Below the pieces are notes generated by a model. That model worked only from the letters and a program-made list of their open reading frames with translations, was not told the DNA's origin and searched no databases. DNA of 64,000 bases from Thalassovita mediterranea (GTDB lineage Bacteria > Pseudomonadota > Alphaproteobacteria > Rhodobacterales > Rhodobacteraceae), in assembly GCF_001458435.1 (NCBI RefSeq), contig NZ_CYSF01000005.1, positions 62,001 to 126,000 of the forward strand. Reading direction: 5' to 3'. The first letter of the stretch is position 1. Each line of letters opens with the position of its first letter. The position numbers and the translations under genes are program-made. Below are positions 30,209 to 41,955 of the stretch, one piece after another.

Positions 30209-33200
30209 TTATTCGTCGCGGCTTTCCGGGGTGTTGAAGGCATCAGCCGCGCCCATGTCGTCGATGGTCGGGGCAGCCAGTGCGGCGGCTGCTTCGGCCT
30301 CTTCACGACGGGCTTCCAGGACCACGTTGTCACGCGAACGCGCAATGCGACGAACACGATCGGTGGCGCCACCGGTACCGGCTGGGATCAGGCGACCAAC
30401 AAGGATGTTCTCCTTGAGGCCAACCAGACGGTCGCGTTTGCCCTGAACCGAAGCTTCGGTCAGCACGCGGGTGGTTTCCTGGAACGATGCTGCCGACATG
30501 AACGAACGGGTCTGCAGCGACGCTTTGGTGATACCCAAGAGGATCGGACCACCAGTTGCCGGACGACCGCCGCGGGCGATGGCCTTTTCGTTGGCCTCGT
30601 CCAGTTCGGTCTTTTCGACGTGTTCGCCTTTCAGCAGGGTGGTGTCACCGCTGTCCGAAATCTCCCACTTCTTCAGCATCTGGCGCACAATCACTTCGAT
30701 GTGCTTGTCGTTGATCTTCACGCCCTGCAGTCGGTAAACCTCCTGCACCTCGTTGATCATGTAGTCGGCCAGTGCGCCAACGCCCATGATGGCGAGGATG
30801 TCGTGCGGTGCCGGGTTGCCGTCCATGATGTAGTCACCCTTCTGGACGAAGTCACCTTCCTGAACAGGAATGTGCTTGCCCTTGGGCACCATGTATTCGA
30901 CGGGCTCGCGACCCTCTTCGGCAGCTTCGATGGTGATACGACGCTTGTTCTTGTAGTCGCGGCCAAAGCGTACGTAACCATCGATTTCGGCGATGATTGC
31001 GTGATCTTTCGGACGACGCGCTTCGAACAGTTCCGCAACGCGCGGCAGACCACCGGTAATGTCCTTGGTCTTGGCGCCTTCACGCGGGATACGCGCAACA
31101 ACGTCACCTGCTTTGATCTCTTGACCGTCTTCGACCGACAGAATGGCGTCAACCGACATCGGGTGAGTCAGCGGGTGGCCCTGTGCGTTACGCACCGGAT
31201 CGCCGTCACCGTCCACCAGAATAATTTCCGGCTTCAGCTCGTTGCCTTTCGGTGCCGCACGCCAGTCGATCACGATCTTCTGGGTCATGCCGGTGGCTTC
31301 GTCGGTGACGTCGCGCACTGCGATGCCGCTGACCAGGTCCACATATTTGGCGGTACCGTCTTGCTCCGCGATGATCGGCAGGGTGAAGGGGTCCCATTCG
31401 AACAGTTTGTCACCGCGGGCAATCTTCTGGCCCTCGGTCACGAACAGCTTGGTACCGTAGCCCAACTTGTGGCTGGCGCGTTCTTCACCGTTGTCCATGA
31501 TCTTCAGCTTCATGTTCCGGCCGATAACCAGAACTTCGCCGTTGACGTTGGTCAGGATCTGCGGGTTCTCAAACTCGATCTCGCCTTCTTGGCTTGCTTC
31601 GAGGAAGGACTGCTGACCACCCTGTGCCACGCCGCCGATGTGGAAGGTCCGCATCGTCAGCTGTGTACCAGGTTCACCGATCGACTGTGCCGCGATGATG
31701 CCGACGGCCTCACCCACGTTCACAGGCGTACCGCGCGCCAGGTCACGACCGTAGCAGGTTGCACAGACACCGTCGTCGCTTTCACAGGTCAGCGGGCTAC
31801 GGATCTGAGCGGTCTGAACACCGGCTGCTTCGATGGCGTCGGCCATACGTTCGTCGACCAGAACACCACGGGCTGCGATCACTTCGTCGGTGCCCGGCTT
31901 CATCACGTCTTCGGCGATGATCCGGCCCAGCATACGCTCACCGATGGAGGCGACAACTTCACCGTCGTTCACTGCCGGTTCAACAGTGATGGCGTTTTCA
32001 GTGCCACAGTCTTTGTCACGAACGATACAGTCCTGTGCCACGTCAACCAGACGACGGGTCAGGTAACCCGAGTTCGCGGTCTTAAGCGCGGTATCGGACA
32101 GACCTTTACGAGCACCGTGGGTCGAGTTGAAGTACTCAAGAACGGTCAGGCCTTCTTTAAAGTTCGAGATAACAGGCGTTTCAATAATGTCACCGTTCGG
32201 CTTGGCCATCAGGCCGCGCATACCACCCAGCTGACGCATCTGCGTAACCGAGCCACGCGCACCGGAGTGAGCCATCATGTAAACCGAGTTCGGCTCCATC
32301 TCTGCGCCCGACTCGTCGTGACGGGTGGAGGAGATGGTGGACATCATCGCTTCGGTCAGCTTGTCGTTACACTTCGACCAGCTGTCGACAACTTTGTTGT
32401 ACTTTTCGCCCTGAGTGATCAGACCGTCCATGTACTGCTGTTCAAAGTCTTTTACCTGATCGCGTGTCTCATCAACGATGGTCCACTTGTTGTCAGGGAT
32501 AACCATGTCGTCCTTACCGAACGAGATGCCTGCCTTGAACGCTTCTTTGAAGCCCATCGACATGATCTGGTCACAGAAGATGACCGACTCTTTCTGGCCG
32601 CAGTAACGGTAGACGGTGTCGATGACCTGCTGCACTTCTTTCTTACGCAGCAGACGGTTCACCAGCTCAAACGGTGCTTTGGCGTTTTGCGGCAGCAGCG
32701 AACCCAGACGGACACGGCCCGGCGTGGTTTCAAAGATCTGCTGCACTTCCATACCGTTTTCGTCGATCTGGGGCACACGTGCCTTGATCTTGGAGTGCAG
32801 GTGCACCTCACCAGCGTCCAGCGCGTACTGAACCTCATCCAGCGAGGAGAAGACCATGCCTTCGCCCTTCATGCCATCGCGGGCGATGGTGAGGTAGTAC
32901 AGACCCAAAATCATATCCTGCGACGGAACGATGATCGGCGCGCCGTTTGCAGGCGACAGAACGTTGTTGGTCGACATCATCAGGACGCGCGCTTCCAGCT
33001 GCGCTTCCAGCGACAGCGGGACGTGAACCGCCATCTGGTCACCGTCGAAGTCCGCGTTAAACGCCGAACACACCAGCGGGTGCAGCTGAATTGCCTTACC
33101 TTCGATCAGGGTGGGTTCAAACGCCTGGATACCCAGACGGTGCAGCGTCGGTGCGCGGTTCAGCAGAACGGGATGTTCGCGGATCACCTCATCGAGGATA

Positions 33201-34438
33201 TCCCACACCTCGGGACGTTCTTTTTCCACCAGTTTCTTCGCCTGTTTCACAGTCGAAGACAGACCACGCGCTTCGAGGCGCGAGTAGATGAAGGGTTTGA
33301 ACAGTTCCAGCGCCATCTTCTTGGGCAGGCCACACTGGTGCAGCTTCAGCTCAGGGCCGGTCACAATCACCGAACGACCAGAGAAGTCGACGCGCTTACC
33401 CAAAAGGTTCTGACGGAAGCGACCCTGCTTACCTTTCAGCATGTCGGACAGCGATTTCAGCGGACGCTTGTTGGCGCCGGTGATCACGCGGCCACGACGG
33501 CCGTTGTCGAACAGCGCGTCTACAGATTCCTGCAGCATACGCTTTTCGTTACGCACGATGATGTCGGGCGCACGCAGTTCGATCAGACGCTTCAGACGGT
33601 TGTTCCGGTTGATCACACGACGGTAAAGGTCGTTCAGGTCGGAGGTCGCAAAGCGGCCGCCATCCAGCGGGACCAGCGGACGCAGTTCCGGCGGGATCAC
33701 CGGCACAACGGTCATGATCATCCACTCAGGACGGTTGCCCGACTCGAGGAAAGCTTCGACCACTTTCAGACGCTTGATGATCTTCTTAGGCTTCAGTTCA
33801 CCGGTTGCTTCGGCCAGTTCGGCGCGCAGCGTTTCGGCTTCAGATTCCAGATCGATCGCGGACAGCATCTCACGGATCGCTTCAGCACCGATGTTGGCGG
33901 TGAAGGCGTCCATGCCGTACTGGTCCTGCGCGTCCATGTACTCTTCTTCGGACATCATCTGACCGTACTGCAGGTCGGTCAGACCCGGTTCGATGACGAC
34001 GTAGTTTTCAAAGTACAGAACACGTTCCAGATCGCGCAGCGTCATGTCCAGCATCAGGCCAATACGCGACGGCAGCGATTTCAGGAACCAGATGTGTGCA
34101 ACAGGCGCGGCCAGTTCGATGTGGCCCATACGCTCACGGCGCACTTTCTGGAGGGTAACTTCAACACCACATTTCTCGCAGACAACGCCGCGATACTTCA
34201 TGCGCTTATATTTGCCGCAGAGGCATTCGTAATCTTTGATCGGGCCAAAGATACGCGCACAGAACAGACCGTCGCGCTCGGGCTTGAAGGTCCGGTAGTT
34301 GATGGTTTCGGGTTTTTTGATCTCACCGTAGGACCACGACAGGATACGCTCGGGCGATGCCAGCGAAACGCGGATCTCGTCAAAGACCTTGGGCGGGGTC
34401 AGCGGGTTGAACGGGTTGTTCGTCAGTTCCTGGTTCAT
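30209..34438 (-). CDS. rpoC: DNA-directed RNA polymerase subunit beta'
   Basis: 1409 residues. The N-terminal zinc-binding region has [20 protein letters not shown] (Cys ligands), the catalytic Mg-binding [12 protein letters not shown] is at about 465-476, the bridge-helix segment [26 protein letters not shown] (in parts) near 720-745, and the second zinc site [15 protein letters not shown] near 880-895. C-terminal [21 protein letters not shown] segment is intact. Follows rpoB by 53 bases. Confidence 0.98.
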   Translation of the reverse strand: MNQELTNNPFNPLTPPKVFDEIRVSLASPERILSWSYGEIKKPETINYRTFKPERDGLFCARIFGPIKDYECLCGKYKRMKYRGVVCEKCGVEVTLQKVRRERMGHIELAAPVAHIWFLKSLPSRIGLMLDMTLRDLERVLYFENYVVIEPGLTDLQYGQMMSEEEYMDAQDQYGMDAFTANIGAEAIREMLSAIDLESEAETLRAELAEATGELKPKKIIKRLKVVEAFLESGNRPEWMIMTVVPVIPPELRPLVPLDGGRFATSDLNDLYRRVINRNNRLKRLIELRAPDIIVRNEKRMLQESVDALFDNGRRGRVITGANKRPLKSLSDMLKGKQGRFRQNLLGKRVDFSGRSVIVTGPELKLHQCGLPKKMALELFKPFIYSRLEARGLSSTVKQAKKLVEKERPEVWDILDEVIREHPVLLNRAPTLHRLGIQAFEPTLIEGKAIQLHPLVCSAFNADFDGDQMAVHVPLSLEAQLEARVLMMSTNNVLSPANGAPIIVPSQDMILGLYYLTIARDGMKGEGMVFSSLDEVQYALDAGEVHLHSKIKARVPQIDENGMEVQQIFETTPGRVRLGSLLPQNAKAPFELVNRLLRKKEVQQVIDTVYRYCGQKESVIFCDQIMSMGFKEAFKAGISFGKDDMVIPDNKWTIVDETRDQVKDFEQQYMDGLITQGEKYNKVVDSWSKCNDKLTEAMMSTISSTRHDESGAEMEPNSVYMMAHSGARGSVTQMRQLGGMRGLMAKPNGDIIETPVISNFKEGLTVLEYFNSTHGARKGLSDTALKTANSGYLTRRLVDVAQDCIVRDKDCGTENAITVEPAVNDGEVVASIGERMLGRIIAEDVMKPGTDEVIAARGVLVDERMADAIEAAGVQTAQIRSPLTCESDDGVCATCYGRDLARGTPVNVGEAVGIIAAQSIGEPGTQLTMRTFHIGGVAQGGQQSFLEASQEGEIEFENPQILTNVNGEVLVIGRNMKLKIMDNGEERASHKLGYGTKLFVTEGQKIARGDKLFEWDPFTLPIIAEQDGTAKYVDLVSGIAVRDVTDEATGMTQKIVIDWRAAPKGNELKPEIILVDGDGDPVRNAQGHPLTHPMSVDAILSVEDGQEIKAGDVVARIPREGAKTKDITGGLPRVAELFEARRPKDHAIIAEIDGYVRFGRDYKNKRRITIEAAEEGREPVEYMVPKGKHIPVQEGDFVQKGDYIMDGNPAPHDILAIMGVGALADYMINEVQEVYRLQGVKINDKHIEVIVRQMLKKWEISDSGDTTLLKGEHVEKTELDEANEKAIARGGRPATGGPILLGITKASLQTRSFMSAASFQETTRVLTEASVQGKRDRLVGLKENILVGRLIPAGTGGATDRVRRIARSRDNVVLEARREEAEAAAALAAPTIDDMGAADAFNTPESRDE

Positions 34439-34491
34439 TTTGATACCTCAAATCTTGCGGAAGGGGGGGATGGGAGAAGGGCGCGCGGCCC

Positions 34492-37400
34492 TTACTCCTC
34501 TTCCTCCGCATCCAGGAGTTCCATATTCAGGCCGAGGCCACGGACTTCTTTCACCAGAACGTTGAACGATTCTGGGATGCCCGCCTCAAAGTTATCCTCG
34601 CCCTTGACGATGCTTTCGTAGACCTTGGTCCGGCCTGCCACGTCATCCGACTTCACAGTCAGCATTTCCTGCAGGGTGTAAGCTGCGCCGTATGCTTCCA
34701 GCGCCCAAACTTCCATCTCACCGAAACGCTGACCACCGAACTGTGCCTTACCACCCAGCGGCTGCTGGGTAACAAGCGAGTACGGACCAGTCGAACGCGC
34801 GTGGATTTTGTCATCCACAAGGTGGTGCAGTTTCAGCAGGTATTTCACACCTACGGTCACCGGACGGGCGAACTGTTCACCGGTGCGGCCGTCGAACAGG
34901 ATCGACTGACCCGATTCCGAGAAGCCAGCACGCAAGAGCGCGTCGTTCACGTCCAGTTCCTTGGCGCCGTCGAAGACCGGGGTGGCGATCGGCACACCGC
35001 GGGTCACGTTGCCGGCTGCTTCCAGCAGGTCGGCTTCGTCCAGGTCGGCCAGGCCTTCCTGATAGACGTTGTCGCCATAGGCGTGCTGCATCGCTTCGCG
35101 TACAGGGGTCAGATCGCCGGTGCGGCGGTAGTCCTGCAGAGCGTCGTCGATTTTCAGACCCAGACCGCGTGCGGCCCAACCCATGTGGGTTTCAAGGATC
35201 TGACCAACGTTCATACGCGAAGGCACACCCAGCGGGTTCAGACAGAAATCAACCGGCGTACCGTCGGCGAGGAAGGGCATGTCTTCCATCGGAACAACGC
35301 GCGAAATCACACCTTTGTTCCCGTGGCGACCCGCCATCTTATCGCCCGGCTGCAGCTTACGCTTCACCGCGATGAAGACTTTGACCATCTTCATCACACC
35401 CGGCGGCAGGTCGTCACCACGACGGACCTTCTCTACCTTGTCCTCAAAACGGGCGTCCAGCGCACGTTTCTGGGCTTCGTACTGCTCGTGCAGGGCCTCA
35501 ACGATCTGTGCGTCACCCTCTTCTTCGAGGGCCAGCTGCCACCACTGACCACGGGTCAGCATTTCCAGCGTGTCCTCGGAGATGACGGAGGATGCTTTGA
35601 CGCCTTTCGGACCCTTCACGGCAACTTTGCCGATCAGCATGTCGCGCAGACGGGCATAGATGTTGCGATCCAGGATCGCCAGCTCGTCGTCACGGTCACG
35701 GGCCAGACGCTCAACCTCTTCACGTTCGATCTGAAGGGCACGTTCGTCCTTCTCTACGCCGTGACGGTTGAACACGCGCACTTCAACAACGGTACCAAAG
35801 TCACCCGGCTTCACGCGCAGCGAGGTGTCGCGCACGTCGGATGCTTTTTCACCAAAGATGGCGCGCAGCAGTTTTTCCTCGGGGGTCATCGGCGATTCAC
35901 CTTTGGGGGTGATCTTACCGACCAGAATATCGCCCGGCTCAACGTCTGCACCGATGTAAACGATGCCAGCCTCATCGAGGTTGCGCAGCGCTTCTTCACC
36001 GACGTTCGGGATGTCGCGAGTGATCTCTTCCGGACCAAGTTTGGTGTCACGGGCGGCGACTTCGAATTCCTCGATGTGGATCGAGGTAAAGACGTCGTCA
36101 CGCGCGATACGTTCGGAAATCAGGATCGAGTCTTCGTAGTTGTAACCATTCCAGGGCATGAACGCGACGATCACGTTTTTACCCAGTGCCAGTTCACCGA
36201 TATCAGTGGACGGGCCGTCTGCCACAACTTCGCCTTTGGTGACGCGCTGGCCTACTTTCACCAGCGGACGCTGGTTGATGCAGGTGTTCTGGTTCGAACG
36301 CTGGAATTTGCGCATGCGGTAGATGTCTACGCCTGCGTCACCCAGTTCCAGATCCTCGGTTGCGCGGATAACGATACGCTGGGCATCGACCTGGTCGATG
36401 ATACCGGCGCGTTTCGCCATGATCGCAGCACCCGAATCGCGGGCCACAACTTCCTCAATACCGGTACCAACCAGCGGCGCCTCAGCGCGCAGCAGCGGAA
36501 CCGCCTGACGTTGCATGTTCGAACCCATCAGTGCGCGGTTCGCGTCGTCGTTTTCAAGGAAGGGCATCAGCGATGCAGCGACCGAAACCAACTGTTTCGG
36601 GCTCACGTCGATCAGATCCACGTTGTCGCGCGGTGCGAGGGTGTAGTCACCGGACTGACGGGTCGAAACCAGTTCGTTCTGGAAACGGCCATCTTCGTCG
36701 AGCGAGGCGTTCGCCTGCGCAACGGTGTGACGCATTTCCTCGGTCGCGGACATGTAGTGAACCTCGTCGGTTACCACACCTTCGTTAACCACACGGTACG
36801 GGGTTTCGATGAAGCCGTATTTGTTCACACGCGCGAAGGTCGCCAGCGAGTTGATCAGACCAATGTTCGGACCTTCCGGCGTTTCAATCGGACACATACG
36901 ACCGTAGTGTGTTGCGTGAACGTCGCGCACCTCAAAGCCGGCACGTTCGCGGGTCAGACCGCCCGGGCCAAGCGCCGAAAGACGGCGTTTGTGGGTCACT
37001 TCGGACAGCGGGTTGGTTTGGTCCATGAACTGCGACAGCTGCGAGGAGCCGAAGAATTCACGTACAGCCGCCGCTGCCGGTTTGGCGTTGATCAGATCCT
37101 GCGGCATCACAGTGTCGATCTCAACCGAGGACATACGCTCTTTGATCGCGCGTTCCATACGCAGCAGACCAACGCGGTACTGGTTTTCCATCAGTTCGCC
37201 GACCGAACGCACACGACGGTTGCCGAGGTGGTCGATGTCGTCGATGTCGCCGCGACCATCACGCAGGTCAACCAGCGCTTTGATGCAGGATACGATGTCT
37301 TCTTTGCGCAGGGTGCGCTGGGTGTCTTCGGCATCCAGAGCCAGACGCATGTTCATCTTCACGCGACCAACGGCCGACAGGTCGTAACGCTCGCTGTCGA

Positions 37401-38631
37401 AGAACAGGGTGTCAAACAGGTTCGACGCGGCCTCAACGGTCGGCGGCTCACCCGGGCGCATCACGCGGTAGATGTCCATCAGCGCGGTGTCGCGGCCCAT
37501 GTTCTTGTCTGCCGCCATGGTGTTGCGCATGTAGGGGCCGACGTTGACGTTGTCGATGTCCAGAACCGGAATGTCGGTGATGCCCGCTTCCAGCAGTTCC
37601 TGCAGGGAACCACCGGTCACTTCACCGTCTTTGTCGTACTCCAGGGTCAGTTCATCACCCGCTTCGACGTAGATCGCACCGGTTTCTTCGTTGATGATGT
37701 CCTTGGCGACGAATTTACCAACGATGTGGTTGAAGGGCACCAGCAGTTCGGTGATCTTGCCTTCGTCGATGATCTTCTTGACCGCGCGCGGGGTCACTTT
37801 CTTGCCCGCTTCGGCGATGATTTCGCCGGTCGCCGCGTCTACCAGATCGTAGGTCGGGCGGGTGCCGCGCACACGCTCGGGGAAGAACTTGGTGACCCAG
37901 CCCTTCTGACCTTTTTCAAGTTTGAAATCAACGGTATCGTAGTAGGCATCCATGATGCCTTCCTGGTCCAGACCCAGCGCGTACAGCAGGGTGGTCACAG
38001 GCAGTTTACGACGGCGGTCGATACGTGCGAACACGATGTCCTTAGCGTCAAATTCGAAGTCCAGCCACGAGCCGCGGTAGGGAATGATGCGGCAGGCGAA
38101 GAGCAGCTTGCCCGAGCTGTGCGTCTTGCCTTTGTCGTGATCGAAGAACACGCCCGGCGAACGGTGCATCTGCGAAACGATCACACGTTCGGTGCCGTTC
38201 ACGATGAAGGTGCCGTTCGGGGTCATCAGAGGCATGTCGCCCATGAAGACGTCTTGTTCTTTGATGTCCTTCACCGACTTGGCGCCGGTATCTTCGTCGA
38301 CATCAAATACGATGAGGCGCAGGGTCACCTTCAGCGGGGCGCTGTAGGTCATGTCGCGCTGCATGCACTCTTCGACGTCGTACTTGGGGGTTTCCAGTTC
38401 GTACTTTACGAACTCCAGAATGGAGGTTTCGTTGAAGTCCTTGATCGGGAAAACCGACTGGAACACGCCCATGATACCTTCGCCGTCAGTCGGCAGGTCG
38501 GCATCGCCGGAGCGCAGGAAAAGATCATATGAGGATTTCTGAACCTCGATCAGGTTCGGCATCTCCAGCACTTCGCGGATTTTGCCGTAATATTTACGAA
38601 GACGTTTCTGGCCAAGAAAGCTTTGAGCCAT
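34492..38631 (-). CDS. rpoB: DNA-directed RNA polymerase subunit beta
   Basis: 1379 residues. Fork-loop/rifampicin region [20 protein letters not shown] and [19 protein letters not shown] carry the usual wild-type Asp, His and Ser positions. [13 protein letters not shown], the later [10 protein letters not shown] with MPFLADG, and the C-terminal [24 protein letters not shown] segments (in parts) are all present. A promoter and a rplL terminator lie upstream, so rpoBC can be expressed separately from rplJL. Confidence 0.98.
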   Translation of the reverse strand: MAQSFLGQKRLRKYYGKIREVLEMPNLIEVQKSSYDLFLRSGDADLPTDGEGIMGVFQSVFPIKDFNETSILEFVKYELETPKYDVEECMQRDMTYSAPLKVTLRLIVFDVDEDTGAKSVKDIKEQDVFMGDMPLMTPNGTFIVNGTERVIVSQMHRSPGVFFDHDKGKTHSSGKLLFACRIIPYRGSWLDFEFDAKDIVFARIDRRRKLPVTTLLYALGLDQEGIMDAYYDTVDFKLEKGQKGWVTKFFPERVRGTRPTYDLVDAATGEIIAEAGKKVTPRAVKKIIDEGKITELLVPFNHIVGKFVAKDIINEETGAIYVEAGDELTLEYDKDGEVTGGSLQELLEAGITDIPVLDIDNVNVGPYMRNTMAADKNMGRDTALMDIYRVMRPGEPPTVEAASNLFDTLFFDSERYDLSAVGRVKMNMRLALDAEDTQRTLRKEDIVSCIKALVDLRDGRGDIDDIDHLGNRRVRSVGELMENQYRVGLLRMERAIKERMSSVEIDTVMPQDLINAKPAAAAVREFFGSSQLSQFMDQTNPLSEVTHKRRLSALGPGGLTRERAGFEVRDVHATHYGRMCPIETPEGPNIGLINSLATFARVNKYGFIETPYRVVNEGVVTDEVHYMSATEEMRHTVAQANASLDEDGRFQNELVSTRQSGDYTLAPRDNVDLIDVSPKQLVSVAASLMPFLENDDANRALMGSNMQRQAVPLLRAEAPLVGTGIEEVVARDSGAAIMAKRAGIIDQVDAQRIVIRATEDLELGDAGVDIYRMRKFQRSNQNTCINQRPLVKVGQRVTKGEVVADGPSTDIGELALGKNVIVAFMPWNGYNYEDSILISERIARDDVFTSIHIEEFEVAARDTKLGPEEITRDIPNVGEEALRNLDEAGIVYIGADVEPGDILVGKITPKGESPMTPEEKLLRAIFGEKASDVRDTSLRVKPGDFGTVVEVRVFNRHGVEKDERALQIEREEVERLARDRDDELAILDRNIYARLRDMLIGKVAVKGPKGVKASSVISEDTLEMLTRGQWWQLALEEEGDAQIVEALHEQYEAQKRALDARFEDKVEKVRRGDDLPPGVMKMVKVFIAVKRKLQPGDKMAGRHGNKGVISRVVPMEDMPFLADGTPVDFCLNPLGVPSRMNVGQILETHMGWAARGLGLKIDDALQDYRRTGDLTPVREAMQHAYGDNVYQEGLADLDEADLLEAAGNVTRGVPIATPVFDGAKELDVNDALLRAGFSESGQSILFDGRTGEQFARPVTVGVKYLLKLHHLVDDKIHARSTGPYSLVTQQPLGGKAQFGGQRFGEMEVWALEAYGAAYTLQEMLTVKSDDVAGRTKVYESIVKGEDNFEAGIPESFNVLVKEVRGLGLNMELLDAEEEE

Positions 38632-39036
38632 GGTCTATGTCACCTTTCGAAATCTCGTCCACAATCTACCGTCGGGCCCCGGCAAATCGCGTCAGTGACG
38701 GCGTGGACCAGATCCATTCTCGACCCCGTCCCACCGGGGTCTCTCGATCCGAAATCCTGCCTTGGGAAACCTCTTCATGCGCGTGCATCAAAGAGGCTTG
38801 CCAAGCCGGGTTTTCACCTGATTTTCAGTAAAAAACTATGAGTTTTGATCCCAGATTTCGTGCCGCCTTACCTACCGAACCCACATAGGCCAAAAAGCGG
38901 CCTCGAATCGCTCGAAACCGCATGAAGCTTCCGAATAGTCAAATTTCACCACAGTTACAACCCCGTTGGGCTTGACAAATATAATATATTCAAAATGCCA
39001 AATCACCTTAGACGGGAACACAGCAATCGCCAAACG
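38632..39036 (-). other. rplL-rpoB intergenic region
   Basis: About 400 bases between the rplL terminator and rpoB with no gene. It holds the candidate rpoBC promoter and a long leader of about 300 bases with several GC-rich dyads (for example GACCCCGGTGGGAC near 38722), which could act in attenuation of rpoBC. Confidence 0.5.
38932..38960 (-). promoter_or_regulatory. Probable rpoBC promoter
   Basis: Minus strand -35 TTGTAA (38955-38960), 17-base spacer, -10 TATTCG (38932-38937), downstream of the rplL terminator and about 300 bases before rpoB. Confidence 0.55.
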
Positions 39037-39064
39037 AAAACAGGCGCCCCAAAGGGACGCCTGT
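39037..39064 (-). terminator. Terminator or attenuator after rplL
   Basis: Minus strand ACAGGCGTCCC / GGGCGCCTGT with a TTTG loop and TTTTCG tail, 23 bases after the rplL stop. In the classical operon partial termination at this point sets the ratio of L7/L12 to RNA polymerase. Confidence 0.82.
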
Positions 39065-39086
39065 TAGTAATTGGGTTAAACCCGAA

Positions 39087-39461
39087 TTACTTCAGTTCGA
39101 TCTCAGCACCAGCTGCTTCCAGCTTGGCTTTGATGTCTTCTGCTTCAGCTTTGTCTACGCCTTCTTTGACGGCTTTGCCGCCGGCTTCAACCAGCTCTTT
39201 TGCTTCTTTGAGGCCCAGGCCGGTGATGCCGCGGACTTCTTTGATGACGTTGATCTTTTTGTCGCCAGCGGACTTCAGGATCACGTCAAATTCGGTTTTT
39301 TCTTCTGCTGCTGCGCCGCCTTCTGCGGGGCCAGCCATGACAACTGCGCCGCCAGCTGCGGGCTCGATGCCGTACTCATCCTTCAGGATGGTTTTCAGTT
39401 CTTGTGCTTCCAGCAGGGTCAGACCCACGATGCTTTCTGCAAGTGCTTTCAGATCAGCCAT
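39087..39461 (-). CDS. rplL: 50S ribosomal protein L7/L12
   Basis: 124 residues; the stalk protein that recruits translation GTPases. N-terminal dimerisation domain ([21 protein letters not shown] in parts), an Ala/Gly-rich hinge near 38-54 and the C-terminal [31 protein letters not shown] core are as expected. Follows rplJ by about 70 bases. Confidence 0.97.
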   Translation of the reverse strand: MADLKALAESIVGLTLLEAQELKTILKDEYGIEPAAGGAVVMAGPAEGGAAAEEKTEFDVILKSAGDKKINVIKEVRGITGLGLKEAKELVEAGGKAVKEGVDKAEAEDIKAKLEAAGAEIELK

Positions 39462-39530
39462 TGTACTGTTTCCGTATGTTTAAGTGTGTTCCAACGTGCG
39501 AGCTTTGCCCCACGCAGATCATTAGGTTGC

Positions 39531-40049
39531 TTACGCGGCTTCTGCCTTGTCTTCGATGGTAGACAGAATGCCCGCGATATCCGAGGCAGGTGCGCCAATC
39601 GCGCCAGCGATACCCGAAGCAGGTGCGCCCAGCATGCCTGCGATGGTAGCAATAAGCTCCTCGCGGGACGGCATTTTGGACACGGCTTCAACGCCAGCAA
39701 CGTCAAGAGCGTTCTCACCCATGGCACCGCCGAGGATCTCGAATTTCGAGTTGTCCTTGGCGAAACCAGCGGCAACCTTAGCGGCTGCTACCGGATCTTC
39801 CGAGTAGGTCAGAACGGTCATACCCGTCAGGTATTCACCCATGCTTTCACAGGGCTTACCCTCAAGGGCGATCTTGGCGAGCCTGTTCTTGGCAACGCGG
39901 ACCGAGGCATCAGCCTCACGTGCGCGTGCGCGCAGATCCTGCATCTCAGCAACCGTGAGACCTGCGTAGTGGGCTACGACCACAACGCCAGAGCTGTCAA
40001 AGATCTGGCCGAGCTCTTCGACCAACTTCTCTTTTTGTGCTCTATCCAC
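39531..40049 (-). CDS. rplJ: 50S ribosomal protein L10
   Basis: 172 residues; anchors L7/L12 to 23S r[20 protein letters not shown], the [14 protein letters not shown] strand, [13 protein letters not shown] and a C-terminal Ala/Gly/Pro-rich helix that binds L7/L12 match the family. It normally follows rplA directly, but here it is 1.9 kb away because of the licD-tagD pair. Confidence 0.97.
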   Translation of the reverse strand: MDRAQKEKLVEELGQIFDSSGVVVVAHYAGLTVAEMQDLRARAREADASVRVAKNRLAKIALEGKPCESMGEYLTGMTVLTYSEDPVAAAKVAAGFAKDNSKFEILGGAMGENALDVAGVEAVSKMPSREELIATIAGMLGAPASGIAGAIGAPASDIAGILSTIEDKAEAA

Positions 40050-40375
40050 AGTTTCACTCCAAATTTGGGGGTCTCCCCCCGGCTCTTTTCTGCCGGACGA
40101 AGTCCGACACTCAGGTCCTTTTTACGGGGCTGCGCCAACATCACCCGAAGGAAAGCCTTCGGCTAATCTTTGTCGTTTTCCCGTCTCAGGAGGGAAATTA
40201 AGACCCCAGTATCGAGGTCACCCACCGTCTTGGACGAAACGCACGAGGCGCACGACGAATCGCGCGCTATCAGCGTGGGTGCGGTGTAGTGGCAAAACAC
40301 CTATCGCGCAAGGGGCTAAAGCAAACGACACACCGCGGCATGTCAGGCCTGTCACATCGATACCGAGGCAACAGG
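40050..40375 (-). promoter_or_regulatory. rplJ leader and promoter region (probable L10 leader)
   Basis: About 325 bases upstream of rplJ without a gene. The part nearest rplJ contains strong stem-forming segments (CCGAAGG / CCTTCGG at about 40140-40160 and GTCGGACTTCGTCCGGC near 40096), the position and style of an L10 autoregulatory leader. A promoter must also be here since the preceding unit is unrelated; no clear -35/-10 pair was found (a TTGCGC 17-base TACACC pair near 40290 is weak). Confidence 0.5.
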
Positions 40376-40831
40376 TTAATCAGCGAAACTAAAGTTTTCG
40401 GGCAACCCTAGCGCCTTGGCATTCTGGGTGCGGATCACAGCGCGCTTCAGATCCGTCGTAGACACATTTTCCGTACGCGGCAGATAAACCACATCACACA
40501 GATCAGCCAAATCATCAAACTTGCCGGCCCAGTCATCGCCCATCGCAAACACATCGACGTTGTATTTCACCACATCGTCGCGCTTTTGCGCCCAGTCGTA
40601 TTCCGGGATCACCAGATCGACATAGCGGCATGCCTCTAGCACCTCGACGCGATTGTCATAGGGGACGACGGTTTTCTTGCCCTTCACCGCGTTAAACTCA
40701 TCGGTGGAGCAGGCAACAACCAGACGATCCCCCAGTTTGGCCAACCGCTGCAACAGACGCACATGGCCAAAGTGAAACAAATCAAATGTGCCATAGGTCA
40801 AAATAGTGCGCTGACGCGGCTGGTCGGTCAT
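40376..40831 (-). CDS. TagD-like glycerol-3-phosphate cytidylyltransferase family protein
   Basis: 151 residues. The cytidylyltransferase motif GTFDLFHFGHVRLL (13-26, HxGH) and the second signature NVSTTDLKR (about 122-130, like ISTT), with YVDLVIPE, MGDDWAGKFD and VVYLPRTE, match TagD, which makes CDP-glycerol from CTP and glycerol 3-phosphate. Other nucleotide-activated polyols are possible. Its start overlaps the licD-like stop by 4 bases (ATGA), so the two are one operon lying between rplA and rplJ. Confidence 0.85.
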   Translation of the reverse strand: MTDQPRQRTILTYGTFDLFHFGHVRLLQRLAKLGDRLVVACSTDEFNAVKGKKTVVPYDNRVEVLEACRYVDLVIPEYDWAQKRDDVVKYNVDVFAMGDDWAGKFDDLADLCDVVYLPRTENVSTTDLKRAVIRTQNAKALGLPENFSFAD

Positions 40832-41742
40832 GACAGAGCTCCGAGGAAAGTTTTGAACCGCCGGGCGGCATGCGCCCAGGGAAATTTGAAATAGGGATCA
40901 GGTTCGCGCCAACCGGCACCATAGTTCACTGCCAGCATTTTCTCTGGCTCTGCAGGCACAGGGCGCCCTGAAATGTCGCAGGACCGCAACGGCAGCACGT
41001 CAGTTTCGCTCAGGTCCGCATAGGTGTGCGGATAGATGTGAACCTGCCCATCACTGATCCATGCAGGAAACAGATCAATCTCACACCCGTCCTGCGCCTT
41101 TAGCTTGTAGATGCCAGGGGACTTCAGCCCCCCTTCCCCATCAAGCCCCAAATCGACAAGCCGCTGCCAAAGCGCACTCCACTCTGCTGCGGCCTCTTCT
41201 TCGCTGGTGGCCTTCAAGATCAGCGCCAAATCCACATCATCATCGTGGTCAATCAGTTTACCATCGCGCACAACACCAAGCAGCGTGCCAGAGTTCAAGA
41301 AGCACTGATACCCCATTTGATCCAGCGCCTCGATGTGACCGCCAACTGCGCCCCAGATTTCACCATGATCGCGGTTTTCAAACGTCGTGGCTGCATAGCC
41401 GTGGTTTGTCGGGATACGGTCCCCCAGCAGCGCCTCGAACTCATCAAACAGCTGCGGCTGACCTTCGGCCACGCGCTTGGCCTTCAAGGTGCCCAACGCC
41501 CGAACCGTCGCTGCAGGGCGCAACTGCCCAACAACGGCGGTTGCAATAAACGCTTCGAGGAACAGCGGAGACGGAGGATTGCGGCGCAGATGCTTCAACT
41601 CAGCAAAGTAGTGCCACGCACTAAAGTTGCCCTTAACCCCGTGCAAAGCCGCCATCGCCATCAACCGGATCTCTTCGATTCGGGTGACGCGGTCGCCTTT
41701 CTTCAGGCCTTTGGCCCGCTCGATCAGTGCTACCGTATCCAC
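40828..41742 (-). CDS. LicD-like nucleotidyltransferase-fold protein
   Basis: About 304 residues. The segment SGTLLGVVRDGKLIDHDDDVD matches the LicD pattern (GTLLGxxRxGxxIxxDDDxD) with the metal-binding DDDVD; family members transfer phosphocholine or other phospho-polyol groups to surface glycans. Start: GTG at 41742 has AGGTAAG upstream; the frame stays open to a GTG at 41841, but that stretch contains a CCCCC-GAAG-GGGGG hairpin and reads less like protein. Coupled with the TagD-like gene, it suggests a CDP-polyol transfer step for a surface polymer. Preceded by the rplA terminator, so it is a separate unit. Confidence 0.78.
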   Translation of the reverse strand: MDTVALIERAKGLKKGDRVTRIEEIRLMAMAALHGVKGNFSAWHYFAELKHLRRNPPSPLFLEAFIATAVVGQLRPAATVRALGTLKAKRVAEGQPQLFDEFEALLGDRIPTNHGYAATTFENRDHGEIWGAVGGHIEALDQMGYQCFLNSGTLLGVVRDGKLIDHDDDVDLALILKATSEEEAAAEWSALWQRLVDLGLDGEGGLKSPGIYKLKAQDGCEIDLFPAWISDGQVHIYPHTYADLSETDVLPLRSCDISGRPVPAEPEKMLAVNYGAGWREPDPYFKFPWAHAARRFKTFLGALS

Positions 41743-41901
41743 TAACTTACCTGTGATGTTATCTTTTGCTTTATATACCCCCACTTCGGGGGCCGCTCTT
41801 GGACGCAACGATACGCATTTTTCAGCGCAAAGGCGATTCACCGCTGCCCAGCATTTGAAACAACCCAGACCAAGGCGACATCACAGTCACATCTTTGCAA
41901 C

Positions 41902-41932
41902 AAAAAAGGGCGCGCCGTCCGGCACGCCCCTT
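41902..41932 (-). terminator. Rho-independent terminator of rplKA
   Basis: Minus strand AAGGGGCGTGCC / GGCGCGCCCTT around GGAC, then six T. Lies 24 bases after the rplA stop and before the licD-like gene. Confidence 0.9.
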
Positions 41933-41955
41933 AAATTTTCACCTGATCAGAAGGA

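Noticed and set aside
29954-34621. Very long plus-strand open frame (1555 codons) opposite rpoC
   Set aside because: It is the antisense shadow of rpoC; the composition is rich in His, Val, Arg and Phe with no domain, and such stop-free antisense frames are expected opposite highly codon-biased genes.
34801-38532. 1243-codon plus-strand frame opposite rpoB
   Set aside because: Same antisense effect; no start signal, no family features, and it covers exactly the highly expressed rpoB.
38969-38998. TTGACA followed by AT-rich TATAATATATT on the plus strand between rplL and rpoB
   Set aside because: The spacing from TTGACA to TATAAT is only a few bases and the direction faces away from the genes, so it does not form a promoter for them.
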